A DNA stretch of 64,000 bases from Symbiodinium natans (GCA_905221605.1 CAJNDS010002290.1:450001-514000); one strand, 5' to 3'. Positions 49,218 to 58,952 are shown, counted from the stretch's first letter. The notes: generated from the letters alone by a model not told the origin. Translations and numbers: made by a program.

Positions 49218-50812
49218 ATGCACTTACACAGTAAATGGCTGTAATTATGTTCCATAATTACCATTTACTTCTAGGTAAGACTAGAAAGTCGGCTTGCTAA
49301 GGCCTTTGGGTGGCTTAGGGGGGCTTACCCCCTCCTGTGGGGTACTCCACACAGAAAAACGCCTTGTTTTGGAGTAATTTTTGGCTCCAAGCACGATTTA
49401 GAAAGGCCAGACAAAGAAAAACGCACTTAAAGAGACCACACACAAAGAAACGCACTGTTTTGGAGTAATTTTTGGCCCCAAGCACGATTTAGCAAGGCCA
49501 GACAAAGAAAAACGTGCTGTTCCCGAGTAATTTTTGGCTCCAAGCATTTGGCTGGCCACGAGCACTCGAGGGTCCATTTTTTCATCCGGGTTTGACTGGG
49601 GCTTAGGGTGGCTTCAGAGAAGCCATTTAGCAAGGCCAGACAAGGAAAAACGCGCTGTTCCCGAGTAATTTTTGGCTCCAGGCATTTGGCTGACCACGAG
49701 CACTCGAGGGTCCATTTTTTGATCCGGGTTTGACTGGGCTTCATTTTTGGCTTCAACCACGATTTAGCAAGGCCAGACAAAGAAAAACGCGCTGTTCCCG
49801 AGTAATTTTTGGCTCCAAGGCCTTTGGCTGGCCACGAGCACTCGAGGGTTCATTTTTTGATCCGGGTTTGACTGGGGCTTAGGGTGGCTTACCCTCTCCT
49901 GGGCTACCCCCACAAGAAGGCCAGAATTTTAGAAAATGAGGGGGTAATTTCCGCTATATAAAATCTATTTAAAATTAATTGGGAATCGAGCCATTTTTCC
50001 CGAATCCTGGGGTACCCCCCACGGAGCCTCCCTGGGACCTTCAAAAAAGCTTTCAGCCTCCTTCAGACCTTCGAAAGAGCTTCAGAGAGGCCACGCAAAG
50101 AGAAACGCACTGTTTTGGAGTAATTTTTGGCTTTCCACCACGATTTAGCGAGGCCAGACAAAGAAAAACGCGCTGTTCCCGAGTAATTTTTGGCTCCAAG
50201 GCCTTTGGCTGGCCACGAGCACTCGAGGGTCCATTTTTTGATCCGGGTTTGACTGGGGCTTAGGGTGGCTTACCCTCTCCTGGGCTACCCCCACAAGAAG
50301 GCCAGAATTTTAGAAAATCAGGGGGTAATTTCCGCTATTTAAAATCGATTTAAAATTAACTAGGAATCGAGCCATTTTTCCCGAATCCTGGGGTACCCCT
50401 CACGGAGCCTCCTTGGGATCTCGAAAAAGCTTTCAGCCTCCTTCAGACCTTCGAAAGAGCTTTTCAGACCTTTGAAAGAGCTTCAGACAAGCCACACAAA
50501 GAGAAACGCACTGTTTTGGAGTAATTTTTGGCTTCCACCACGGTTTAGCAAGGCCAGACAAAGAAAAACGCGCTGTTCCCGAGTAATTTTTGGCTCCAAG
50601 GCCTTTGGCTGGCCACGAGCACTCGAGGGTCCATTTTCTGATCCGGGTTTGATGTCAGGGTTTTAGGGCGTTAAATAACTCTTGTATTGGTACTGACAGT
50701 ATTGTCTATAGAAATATTAACGAATATTTGTATACAGACATGCACTTACCTGTAAATGGCTGTAATTATATTCTATAATTACCATTTACCTCTAGGTAAG
50801 ACTAGAAGGTCA
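49218..50812. repeat. Nested repeat cluster flanked by a duplicated hairpin
   Basis: At 49231-49268 and 50752-50789 the same hairpin occurs (GTAAATGGCTGTAATTAT, then ATAATTACCATTTAC), each within a longer direct repeat that includes ATGCACTTAC and CTAGGTAAGACTAGAA. Between them, units of ~138 bp (GCTGTTCCCGAGTAATTTTT, CACGAGCACTCGAGGGTCC) repeat at about 49512, 49650 and 49787. Larger ~380-400 bp units repeat at about 49790, 50170 and 50570. Frames through it repeat with the units and are not genes. Confidence 0.9.
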
Positions 50813-50879
50813 TTTGTTTACATTCCCGTCAAGGTGTGTTACGCTCCTGTACGTGAGAAGGCTTTAGCTGAGCACTCAG

Positions 50880-51479
50880 GCTTAAGCTTAAGAGTTTAGG
50901 GTTTAGGGTTTAGGGTTTACAGGTGCAGGGTTTGCGGGTTCTTGGGGCTATTTGGGAGGTTGGTGCTGCCACGAGGCGTTCGGTGTGGGCCTTTTGGATC
51001 TCGGGCGGACGTAGGTTAATCAACCATCAACTCCTCAGCCACAAAGCCCTAACCTCCTAAGCCACCAAACCCCCAAACGCCCTACAACCTTATATCCTCA
51101 ACCCCGAAACGTTAAACCCCAAACCCCAAACGCTTAACCCAATGAGGTTTTAGGGTTCTGTTTGAGTGCTTGGACCACTTTCACGCTCCTTGAAGGGTGT
51201 CTCTGGCCTTAGCTCGGCCTCACGTCGAGGTGCAGCCTCCCCAAACCCCAGACTTGAAGGTCCAGTGTACTTTGACCCCAAAGCAGTCAAAATCCCAAAC
51301 CCCAAACTCCCTCCCCCAAACCAACCTAAACTCCAAACCCTAAACCCCATACCCCAAACCCCAAACCCCAAATCCCAAACCCCAAACCCTAAACCCCAAA
51401 TCCCAAACCCCAAACCCCAATTCCTAAACCCTAAACCATAAACCCTAAACCCTAAACCCCTTTTTTTGTGGCTGCGCAG
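50880..51479. other. Spacer with CCCAAAC-type degenerate units
   Basis: Short TTTAGGG at 50892-50918. CCCCAAACC/CCCTAAACC/CCCCAAATC units run at 51110-51460, giving open frames of NPKPQIPNPKP type that I reject as genes. A T-run and GCTGCGCAG acceptor precede the next exon. Confidence 0.6.
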
Positions 51480-51548
51480 GAGGAGCTGCACCTCAAGTTC
51501 CTCCCAAGCCCGCGCGCGTGGCGCCGGAGGCTACCCTGGGCCTGTTGA
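51480..51548 (+). CDS. Candidate terminal exon
   Basis: The acceptor TTTTTTTGTGGCTGCGCAG|G is strong. The phase-0 frame reads EELHLKFLPSPRAWRRRLPW and then TGA at 51546-51548. Another frame (Ser/Arg/Gly-rich) also stays open. An internal donor CGGAG|GCTACC is possible. Confidence 0.35.
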   Translation, partial: EELHLKFLPSPRAWRRRLPWAC

Positions 51549-51553
51549 GTTGA

Positions 51554-51664
51554 GGGGTTTAGGGTTTAGGGTTTAGGGTTTAGGGTTTAGGGTTTAGGGT
51601 TTAGGGTTTAGGGTTTAGGGTTTAGGGTTTAGGGTTTAGGGTTTAGGGTTTAGGGTTTAGGGCT
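51554..51664. repeat. TTTAGGG array
   Basis: About 15 perfect units. The spacer to 51954 has a 67-codon frame that is telomere-like at its edges and unsupported. Confidence 0.95.
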
Positions 51665-51954
51665 TGGGGTGGCAGGGCTTAGGGTGTTTTTGCTTCTGGG
51701 TAGACGGGGTATTTGGGTTTCCTCTGGTATGTTAGCGTTTAGCCTTTGCAGAGTTTTGGGTTTAGGGCTTAGGGTTTCGGGTTTGGCGTGTTTCGATTTT
51801 CGGGTTTACAGGGTACTGGGGGTACACGGGGCGAGGGGGTATCTAGGTAGGTGCGGTACATTGAGGGCTTGATGTTGTGGGTTTATTGTGGCTTTGTGCA
51901 TGTGTGCCTGGGACCGATCTTCCTAGTTGTCTAACTTGCGTAGTCAGACTACGA

Positions 51955-52062
51955 AATGGGGGTTACGAAAATAGGGGGACCCCTAATATAGACCCCAAAT
52001 AGTAAGATTCCCTTACAATAGAACCCAATAAGGTACCCCTAATGTCGGAACCCCCAAATAGG
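51955..52062 (+). mobile_element. Inverted-repeat element, family F
   Basis: The left arm GGGGGTTACGAAAATAGGGG pairs with the right arm CCCCTAATGTCGGAACCCCC. Inside are CCCCAAATAGTAAGATTCCC and AATAAGGTACC. Best preserved copy of the family, about 105 bp. Confidence 0.7.
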
Positions 52063-52103
52063 AAGTAAGTAGGGTTACAGGTGAGGCTTACAGGATGCAG
52101 GCC

Positions 52104-52595
52104 GGGTTTAGGGTTTAGGGTTTAGGGTTTAGGGTTTAGGGTTTAGGGTTTAGGGTTTAGGGTTTAGGGTTTAGGGTTTAGGGTTTAGGGTTTAGGGTTT
52201 AGGGTTTAGGGTGCTTTCTTAGTGGAGCCCCTCCGCCCAGGACATCGAGGGATTAAGACTCGTACCCCTAAGGTTGTACCCCCAAATGTTTCCCTTCAAA
52301 GGCTCCTAACACTACCTTCGGGATTTGAAAAAAGGGTCCCCGGGTTTAGGGTTTAGGGTTTAGGGTTTAGGGTTTAGGGTTTAGGGTTTAGGGTTTAGGG
52401 TTTAGGGTTTAGGGTTTAGGGTTACAACTTGAGGGGTCCGAGGGAGAGTCCCCCCCCCCCAAAAAAACAGACGCTCGCCAGCAAGTGTTTTTCCTGCAGC
52501 CCTAAACCCTAAACCCCAAACCCCAAACCCCAAACCCTAAACCCTAAACCCTAAGCCCTAAACCCTAAACCCTAAACCCTTTTTTTCCTGCACAG
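52104..52595. repeat. TTTAGGG arrays, family H fragment and CCCTAAA array
   Basis: TTTAGGG lies at 52104-52212 (about 15 units) and 52342-52424. Between them CCTAAGGTTGTACCCCC (52269) resembles the left end of family H. CCCTAAA/CCCCAAA lies at 52500-52580, then a T-run and TGCACAG acceptor. Confidence 0.9.
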
Positions 52596-52685
52596 GCGCG
52601 GCAGCCGTCGCCGCCGCGGCCTGCCGAGGAGCCTGTGGTTTTGCAAAAGAGTCCTGTTGAACCTCTGCAATGGGTAGTTCTCTAA
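52596..52685 (+). CDS. Candidate terminal exon, Pro-rich
   Basis: The acceptor TTTTTTTCCTGCACAG|G is excellent. The phase-0 frame reads ARQPSPPRPAEEPVVLQKSP, then VEPLQWVVL and TAA at 52683-52685. A donor at CAATG|GGTAG is possible. Resembles the exon at 53482. Confidence 0.45.
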   Translation, partial: ARQPSPPRPAEEPVVLQKSPVEPLQWVVL

Positions 52686-53481
52686 ATTCGGGTCACCTTT
52701 TTGGGTCCCCAGGGTTTAGGGTTTAGGGTTTAGGGTTTAGGGTTTACGGTTTAGGGTTGAGGGTTTAGGGTTTAGGGTTTAGGGTTTATCCCCCCATAGT
52801 ACGGCACCCTGCAAAGAAAGGATCCCCGAAAGGGATCCATAAACCTTCGAGAGCTCGGTATTGGAAAGTTTCGTCCGACCCAGGAAAAGGTCCCTAAACC
52901 CTAAACCCTGAACCCTGAACCCTGAACCCTGAACCCTGAACCCTGAACCCTGAACCCCAAACCCTAAAACCTAACAAGGTCAAGACCCTAAGCCCTGAAC
53001 TTTGGGCAGGGGGGAAGGGTCTGGCAGCTTACCGGGGCAGTCATCCCCAAACTCAAATTCCTCGACTTTCTACAGGCCTAAACCCCAAAAGCTGAACCCT
53101 CAACCCTAAACCCTAAACCCTAAACCCTGAACCCTGAACCCTGAACCCTGAAATCTGAAGCCGCAGAGGGCCGTGGAATGAGGCTTGCCTTTGCCATCTC
53201 TGCAGGAATTTTGTTCAAAAGCTAAAAACCCCCAAATAAACCCTAAACCCTAAACCCTAAGCCCTAAGCCCTAAGCCCTAAGCCCTTTACCCTAAGCCTT
53301 ACAGAACCCCTCACCAAACCCATTGGTACCCCCAAGTAGTGTCGTTTTGTGAGGGATATGGGGGGATATGTGTGGTCTCTAGTTCTCCTACCCTAAACCC
53401 TAAACCCTAAACCCTAAACCCTCAATTTCTACACTCTAAACCCTAAACCCTAAACCCTAACGTGCCGCTCACCCCGGGCAG
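52686..53481. repeat. Telomere-like region with CCCTGAA variant and a micro-exon
   Basis: TTTAGGG lies at 52710-52790; a run of CCCTGAA units at 52903-52960; CCCTAAA/CCCTGAA at 53100-53150; CCCTAAG at 53255-53285; CCCTAAA at 53392-53460. At 53206-53239 TCTCTGCAG|G opens NFVQKLKTPK and then TAA, a possible short terminal exon. Confidence 0.8.
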
Positions 53482-53577
53482 GCGCCGCAGCCGCCGCCCA
53501 CCGAGGCAGCCAGGGAGCTTGTTGGGTTTAAGAGGATCAGATTCCGAGGGTTCAAGGCTCTAATGCCGCCGGGCCCG
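53482..53577 (+). CDS. Candidate exon, Pro-rich start
   Basis: The acceptor CACCCCGGGCAG|G is followed in phase 0 by APQPPPTEAARELVGFKRIR, then FRGFKALMPPGP, running into TTCAGGG units. The first dozen residues echo the exon at 52596 (A-x-Q-P-x-P-P), which may mean exon duplication. Confidence 0.4.
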
Positions 53578-54333
53578 GGTTCAGGGTTTGGGTTTAGGGT
53601 TTAGGGTTTAGGGTTCAGGGTTCAGGGTTCAGGGTTCAGGGTTTAGGGTCTGGGGTTCAGAGTTCAGATGAGTTTAGGTTCTTTAGCCCTATCAAGCCTC
53701 GACCCGAAGACTTTGCAACCCCTTATCTGCACTTCCCAAAATGAGGAGTCTCGTCCTGAGTACGGGGTTTGCTGCTGTTTTCATAGGCCCTAAACACTGA
53801 TACCTGAACCCTGAACCCTGAACCCTAAACCCTAAACCCCAAACCCTAAACCCTTCACATCGGCCTAAGGTTTCAAACCCTGCGCCCAGGTATCCGGACG
53901 GCAAGACGGCACCCCAAACTCGTCATATTCAGGGTTTAGGGTTGGGTATAGGGTTTAGGGTTTAGGGGTTTAGGGGTTAGGGGTTTAGGGAATAATTGCA
54001 AGCTCCACACCCCAAGCCCGAAGACCTGGGTTTAGGCTTTAGGGTTGTAAGGTTTAGGGTGTTAGGGTGTCAGGCTGTTAGGCTGTCAGGGTGTTAGGGT
54101 GTTGGGGTGTTAGGGTTTAGGGTTTGTGGTAAAGAGCTCCATTCCTCACGTGGAAGGCCGCGTGTCGCGGTTTCGAGAAGGCACCAAAAGCAGTGCCGGT
54201 GGTTGAGGACGCGCCCATCAAGGCGCTCTGAGGGAACTTGGGTTTCGGGAGTCTTCCTTGTAGCCAACATTACGCCTTTTTGGGGTCGTTGAATCTCCGT
54301 ACGTCTTCCTACAAGATCCATGAGCTACCATAG
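53578..54333. repeat. Telomere-like units and spacer
   Basis: TTTAGGG and then four TTCAGGG units lie at 53580-53670; CCCTGAA/CCCTAAA at 53805-53850; TTTAGGG at 53930-53990. A GTTAGGGTGTTAGG run lies at 54050-54125. Frames at 54094-54321 on both strands are unsupported. Confidence 0.7.
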
Positions 54334-54887
54334 GGGTCGGAATAATCACTAATAACTAGCAGTATTCCCTCATGGTCCCTTTGCAATTATAACCATAAGA
54401 ACCCCCCAAAACTCTGTTCTAACTATTAAGGCCCCTAAATCCTGAACCCTTAGCCCTAAACCCTAAACCCTAAACTCAAAACCCTAAACCCTAAACCCTA
54501 AACCCTAAAACCCTAAACCCTAAACTCAAAACCCTAACACCCTAAAACCCTAAACCCTAAACCCTAAACCCTAAACCCTAAACCCTAAACCCTAAACCCT
54601 AAACCCTAAACCCCCTAAACCCTACACGATTATCATCCATTTCGGCTCACCGACTCCGACCTGCCGATGGCAGGCCAAGGCCTCCACCAAGCCCAGACCT
54701 CTGGGAGGATCCACAAAGCAGAACCTCGTGTAGGGTTTAGGGTTTAGGGTTTAGGGTTTAGGGTTTAGGGTTTAGGGTTTAGGGTTTAGGGTTTAGGGGT
54801 TAGGGGTTAGGGGTTAGGGTTTAGGGTTTAGGGTTTAGGGTTAGGGTTGAGGGTTGAGGGTTTACGGTTTAGGGTTGAGGGTTGAGG

Positions 54888-54921
<34 letters not shown>

Positions 54922-54950
54922 GGTTAGGGTTTAGGGTGGTTTCCGAGTGT
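54334..54950. repeat. Family I copy and long telomere-like tracts
   Basis: AGGGGTCGGAATAATCACTA and GTATTCCCTCATGGTCCC (54334-54382) match the 42.8 kb family I copies. CCCTAAA lies at 54450-54625. TTTAGGG lies at 54730-54845 and turns into TTGAGGG (54845-54930). Confidence 0.85.
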
Positions 54951-55655
54951 AGGGGGAACCTTTTTGGGGGTCCCTTTTGGGGGATTCTATTCTATTTGGG
55001 GTTTGTTTGAAAGCGGTTGCCTTGTTTTGGGAAATACCCAAATAGCACCCCAAAACTACTAGAGGGTCATTGTTGTGAACCCTTCGCAAGGGATCTAGTT
55101 TTTGGATCCTCCCTGGGGGTTTGGGAGCATGGTTGGCTTGAAATCCGTGGACGGTACGGACTTATGGGCCTGCAAGGTCCAGACAGTCATTCTGTGTTCC
55201 CACCGCGAATTGACGTGGTGAAGTGCGGGAGTAGAAGGAGGTGGCCACATGGAGCTTGTATGGAGCTTGTATACCCCTGCAAGGATCCAAAAAGTAGAGC
55301 CCCCCCAAAGGTACCCGACGTACTACTATGGGGTCATTCTTAGGAATCCTTCAGGAGATCTACTTTTTGGATCCTCCCAGGGGTCTGGGTATGCAGTGCG
55401 ACGATGTGCAGCTGCACCGGGATAATTGGATGGAACAGAGCTCGGCGCCACAGCTTGCAAATGTTTACAACTACGATTGCTTTGTAGTGACTTGACTGGG
55501 AAATTACAATTTAAGGGACTGTTGACCTTACATTCCGGTTCAGGGCTTACGCCCAACTGAGCCCCAACTAAACCCTAGACCCTGAAACCCTGAGACAAGC
55601 CCCCCCCCCCCCCCCCTTCCTGAATATATACACTCACACAAGCTCGGCTTTGCAG
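54951..55655. other. Family F copy, family K inverted-repeat pair, and spacer
   Basis: A family F-like element lies at about 54951-55060 (GGTTTCCGAGTGTAGGGGG to TTGGGAAATACCC). At 55268-55392 GCAAGGATCCAAAAAGTAG pairs with CTACTTTTTGGATCCTCCC (family K); a half copy (TAGTTTTTGGATCCTCCC) lies at 55040-55130. A C-run lies at about 55600-55617. A 108-codon frame at 55017 spans the elements and is not supported. Confidence 0.6.
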
Positions 55656-55745
55656 GTCGCAACACCGGGCAAGGACGTGAGCAAACTGGCCTGGGACTGC
55701 GACTTCAAGGCAGGCACAAGAGACATAATGACGAGAGGTTTCAAG
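55656..55745 (+). CDS. Candidate internal exon (30 codons), unknown protein
   Basis: The acceptor TCGGCTTTGCAG|G and donor TTCAAG|GTTGAG bound exactly 90 bases, phase 0 at both ends. The frame reads VATPGKDVSKLAWDCDFKAG, then TRDIMTRGFK. Excellent composition. Alternatively it extends to TGGAG|GTTCATG inside a family D left arm at 55758. The family is not recognised. Confidence 0.5.
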
Positions 55746-56155
55746 GTTGAGGGGGCTGCTTGGAGGTTCATGAGCCAAATTACATGTCTACGTATAGCCT
55801 ACTTAGAGGACTCGGGCTTCTAAGTACAGTTCTGATTGGGGTTCTGAGCACCCTGAACCCTAAAGTAGGGCTAGGGTTTGGGGTATTGCCGCCTCAGAGC
55901 TAGTGCCACCGGATTGCTTCATTCCCTGAATCTTAGAAAGTTGTTTTCATATGGTCCCCTTTTCCGGTCTTCTACTAGTTGCTGCACCCCACATGGGACA
56001 AGGATCAGAATCTTGTGCCCCGAGGCCTGAACCGAAGCACCCCGTAAACCCGCAGGCCCCGAAGCCTTCAACGCCTAAGCACCCAACCAATTTTCGTGAG
56101 CCCCCCTAAACCCCGAAAGGCCCCAAAACCTCGAAAAGGCTCCAACACCCCTAAA
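55746..56155. other. Family D half element and spacer
   Basis: GCTTGGAGGTTCATGAGCC (55757) is a family D left arm. The core TATAGCCTACTTAGAGG follows but no clear right arm. The rest is unique spacer without a supported exon. Confidence 0.45.
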
Positions 56156-56263
56156 CCCTACTCGGAGGTTCATGGGTATATAGTTATCAGCAGGGTTATA
56201 AGCCTGGGAAGTATAGCTGTACGTATGGTTTTACTTCTAAGTACTCGGGAACCTCCAAGTAGG
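56156..56263 (+). mobile_element. Inverted-repeat element, family D
   Basis: The left arm CCTACTCGGAGGTTCATGGG pairs with the right arm CGGGAACCTCCAAGTAGG. It is inside a CCCTAAA tract. The core shares TTATAAGCC with 37194-37348. Confidence 0.6.
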
Positions 56264-56471
56264 CCCTAAACCCTAAATTGTACACCCTCAACCCTAACCC
56301 CTGACCCTAAACCCTCAAACCCCAAACCCTAAACCCTCAAACCCCAGACCCTCAAAACCCCAAACCCCAAACCCTTAACCCTTAACCCTCAACCCTAAAC
56401 CCTAAACCCTAAACCCTAAACCCTAAACCCTAAACCCTAAACCCTAAACCCTAAACCCTAAACCTCCAAAG
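56264..56471. repeat. CCCTAAA-like tract
   Basis: Degenerate CCCTAAA/CCCCAAA units lie at 56264-56395, then about ten perfect units (56394-56463). They end eight bases before the next exon's acceptor. Confidence 0.9.
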
Positions 56472-56565
56472 GTCGCACCATCCTTTGAGCTGGATCTGGG
56501 CAAGCTGGATCCGCTGCCCTTCGCCGGTGAAGAGCTGAAGAAGGAGGCCGCGGATCTGTCGTGGG
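56472..56565 (+). CDS. Candidate internal exon between opposed telomere-like tracts
   Basis: CTCCAAAG|G precedes a phase-0 frame reading VAPSFELDLGKLDPLPFAGE, then ELKKEAADLSW. It ends TGGG|GTTTAGGG, so the donor is the first unit of a TTTAGGG tract. Composition is excellent. Upstream CCCTAAA and downstream TTTAGGG could pair in the transcript and loop the exon out. Confidence 0.45.
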
Positions 56566-57552
56566 GTTTAGGGTTTAGGGTTTGGGGTTTAGGGTTTAGG
56601 GTTCAGGGTTTAGGGTTTAGGGTTTAGGGTTTGGGGTTTAGGGTTTAGGGTTTAGGGTTTAGGGCTTAGGGCTTAGGGCTTAGGGCTTAGGGTTTAGGGT
56701 TGAGGGTTTAGGGTTTAGGGTTCATTGTTTAGGGTTTAGGGCAAAGGGTTTAGGGTTTAGGGTTTAGGACAAAGGGTAGGGTTTGGGACTGCGGGTTCAG
56801 GGTTTGATCCGTTGGGTATAAGTTTAGGGTTTAGAGTGGCGTATCAGGGATTGAGGGGATTGGGGACTTCAAGACCATCGCTTAGAGGCGTGAAAGCCCC
56901 GCCAAAACGAGCGAAGGCCCTCTTAAAGCAACCCTGCCTCTCCCTCCTGCAGAGGGGTGTAGCAAGTGTCAGGGTTTAGGGTTTAGGGTTTAGGGTTTAT
57001 TTAGGGTTAGGGTTTAGGGTTTAGGGTTTAGGGTTTTGGGCCCTCCTAGTCCCTGAACCCTGAATTTCAACACCCTTTGAAGCCCGAATCGTGGCCTTCG
57101 AACCCTCCAAAGCACCTCAACAGCCTCAACAAATCCCACTTGCGAAGATCACTGCCCAGGGCAGGTGTGCCTCCTCGAAGCCTTGGACCCTAAGTCCTAA
57201 AACTCACTTAGACTTCTTCAACCACCCCTGATGCCCACAACAGGCCCTCAACCCCCTGCACCCGAAGCCCCCTAAACCCTAAACCCTAAACCCTAAACCC
57301 TAAACCCTAAACCCAAAACCCTAAAAAACGCAAACCCAAGTCCGCCGTGGAGTTTAGGGCTTGAAGAACCCCCCCCCAAATTCTAAACCCCCTGCATGCC
57401 CAAACCCTCCCTTAAAAATCCTCCCCTAATTTGCCCCGTAAATACACTTAAAATGGGCTTAATGATCCCCAAATAGCCTTCCTTATGGGGGGAACCTAGG
57501 GGGGTTTAGTATAAAAGGGAACCCCTGACCCCGGCATCCCAAACCCTAAGTC
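56566..57552. repeat. TTTAGGG tracts, spacer and CCCTAAA tract
   Basis: TTTAGGG with CTTAGGG variants lies at 56566-56830; TTTAGGG at 56970-57035; CCCTAAA at 57270-57315. Spacers hold no exon I can support. Confidence 0.85.
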
Positions 57553-57653
57553 TTGGGATGTTCCCTCTTACAACAGTCCTTGAAAGGGATTGTCATAGGG
57601 GGTACCAGAACAATCCCTATTAAGGACTGTTAGCATAAGGGGCAACATCCCAA
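57553..57653 (+). mobile_element. Inverted-repeat element, family A (best copy)
   Basis: TTGGGATGTTCCCTCTTACA pairs with ATAAGGGGCAACATCCCAA, and AACAGTCCTTGAAAGGGATT with AATCCCTATTAAGGACTGTT. The arms are about 44 bases each, leaving ~13 bases in the centre, so the element is almost one hairpin. Confidence 0.75.
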
Positions 57654-57841
57654 CCTAAGCCCCTAAACCCCAAGCATCCCCAAACCCTAAAGGGTTTAGG
57701 GTTTAGGGTTTAGGGTCTAGGGTTTAGGGTTTAGGGTTTAGGGTTTAGGGTTTAGGGTACACTGAAAGGGTGTTTGGGGCCCCAAGCTGAGCTCGAGGCC
57801 CTGAGAGCCTTGCACCCGCAAAGCAACTCAACCCGCGCCAG
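57654..57841. repeat. TTTAGGG array and spacer
   Basis: TTTAGGG units lie at 57690-57757. In the following spacer a frame (AELEALRALHPQSNSTRAR) is open but not bounded. Confidence 0.8.
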
Positions 57842-57892
57842 GACGCACGTCCCACCGTCAGCTTCTTTGACATGCTGAAAGACCTGGATTAG
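57842..57892 (+). CDS. Candidate terminal exon with stop supplied by a telomere-like unit
   Basis: The acceptor CCGCGCCAG|G is followed in phase 0 by DARPTVSFFDMLKDLD and TAG at 57890-57892. The TAG is part of GATTAGGGTTTAGGG, the start of a TTTAGGG tract. Short, but very protein-like. Confidence 0.4.
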   Translation, partial: DARPTVSFFDMLKDLD

Positions 57893-58590
57893 GGTTTAGG
57901 GTTTAGGGTTTAGGGTTTAGGGTTTAGGGTTTAGATTAGTGAAGGGAAGGGTGCAAACCCAGGGGTTCTCAAAGCCTCGGGGGTTTCGGCTCACTTTTTT
58001 CGGGCCTCGACCCCTAAAACCCCAAGCCCTACTCCCTACTCAGTCCCCCAGTCCTCCAAGTAGTGTTTGGCGTGTGGGGCTCTTAGGGTGGACTGAAGGC
58101 ACCCCAAGGCGCCGAATGGGGGAGACTTCGGGCGCGCAGCTTGCCAGCGGCGAGCGTGAGAAAGGGCCGTTGCAAGCTCCTGTCAATTTAAGGGGTTCAG
58201 GATCCCAAGGAAACCCTAAACCCTCAACCTTGGACCTCGAGCTTTTTAGCCTTATGCCTTAAAGCCTGAAACTCTAAGCCCTGCAGACTTTCTTCTTTCT
58301 TGAACTTTGGGAGCATGCTATTGGCTTTCAGGGTTTTCAGGGTTCTTTCTTGGGAAGCCTCCGACTTCAGCCTTTGGGGCTTTAGGGCTTTGGGCTTTTA
58401 GGGCAGGCCAGGTCTTTGAGGTTGTAGGACTTTTAGTGCTTCTGCCAAATTCCCCGAAGCCCGTATGGACTCAACAGCGTGCTGTTTCTTGCCTAGAGAG
58501 ACTGATGCCCCTTTGACTTTTAGTAAGATGGGTGTAGGTTGACCTTGTGGGTTGCATAGTAGTACCAGCAGGGCTCCGTATCTTAACGGG
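57893..58590. other. TTTAGGG units and spacer with unsupported frames
   Basis: TTTAGGG units lie at 57893-57933. Frames at 57939-58262 and 58307-58516 are open, partly Gly/Phe-rich, and have no splice logic. Confidence 0.4.
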
Positions 58591-58765
58591 AACCCCTCCT
58601 CCCCCCCCTCCTCCCCCCCCCCCCCCCTCCTCCCCCCCCCTCCTCCTCCTCCCCTCCCCTCCCTCCCCCCTCCCCCCTCCTCCCCCCCCCCCACCCCCTC
58701 CTCCCCCCCTCCTCCCCCCCCCTCCTCCCCCCCCCCCTCCTCCCCCCCCCCTCCTCCCCCCCCAA
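58591..58765. repeat. CCTCCCCCC polypyrimidine tract
   Basis: About 170 bases of only C and T on this strand, in CCTCC and C-run units. Open frames on both strands (Pro or Gly/Glu/Arg) are artefacts. Confidence 0.95.
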
Positions 58766-58952
58766 ACAGAAAAAGGGGCTGCTGTCTGAGAACCCCCCCT
58801 CCCCCTCCCTTAACACACCTGCCTTAGTTCCTAGTGTCTAACTGTCAGATCTGCTTGCAACAGCTCGCCAGCTCCCTGCGGAAAACCCTCCACCTTCTCA
58901 AGGGATAACCCTAAACCCTAAACCCTAAACCCTGAACCCTAAACCCTAAACC

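Noticed and set aside
49427-50666. Repeating frames with KKWTLECSW or LEGPFFDPGL
   Set aside because: Follow the ~138 and ~390 bp DNA units on both strands. No sign of a protein under selection.
51166-51441. 91-codon frame with PNPKPQIPNPKP repeats
   Set aside because: Mostly translation of CCCAAAC-type degenerate telomere units.
58398-58827. Pro-rich and Gly/Glu/Arg-rich frames
   Set aside because: Artefacts of the CT-only tract.
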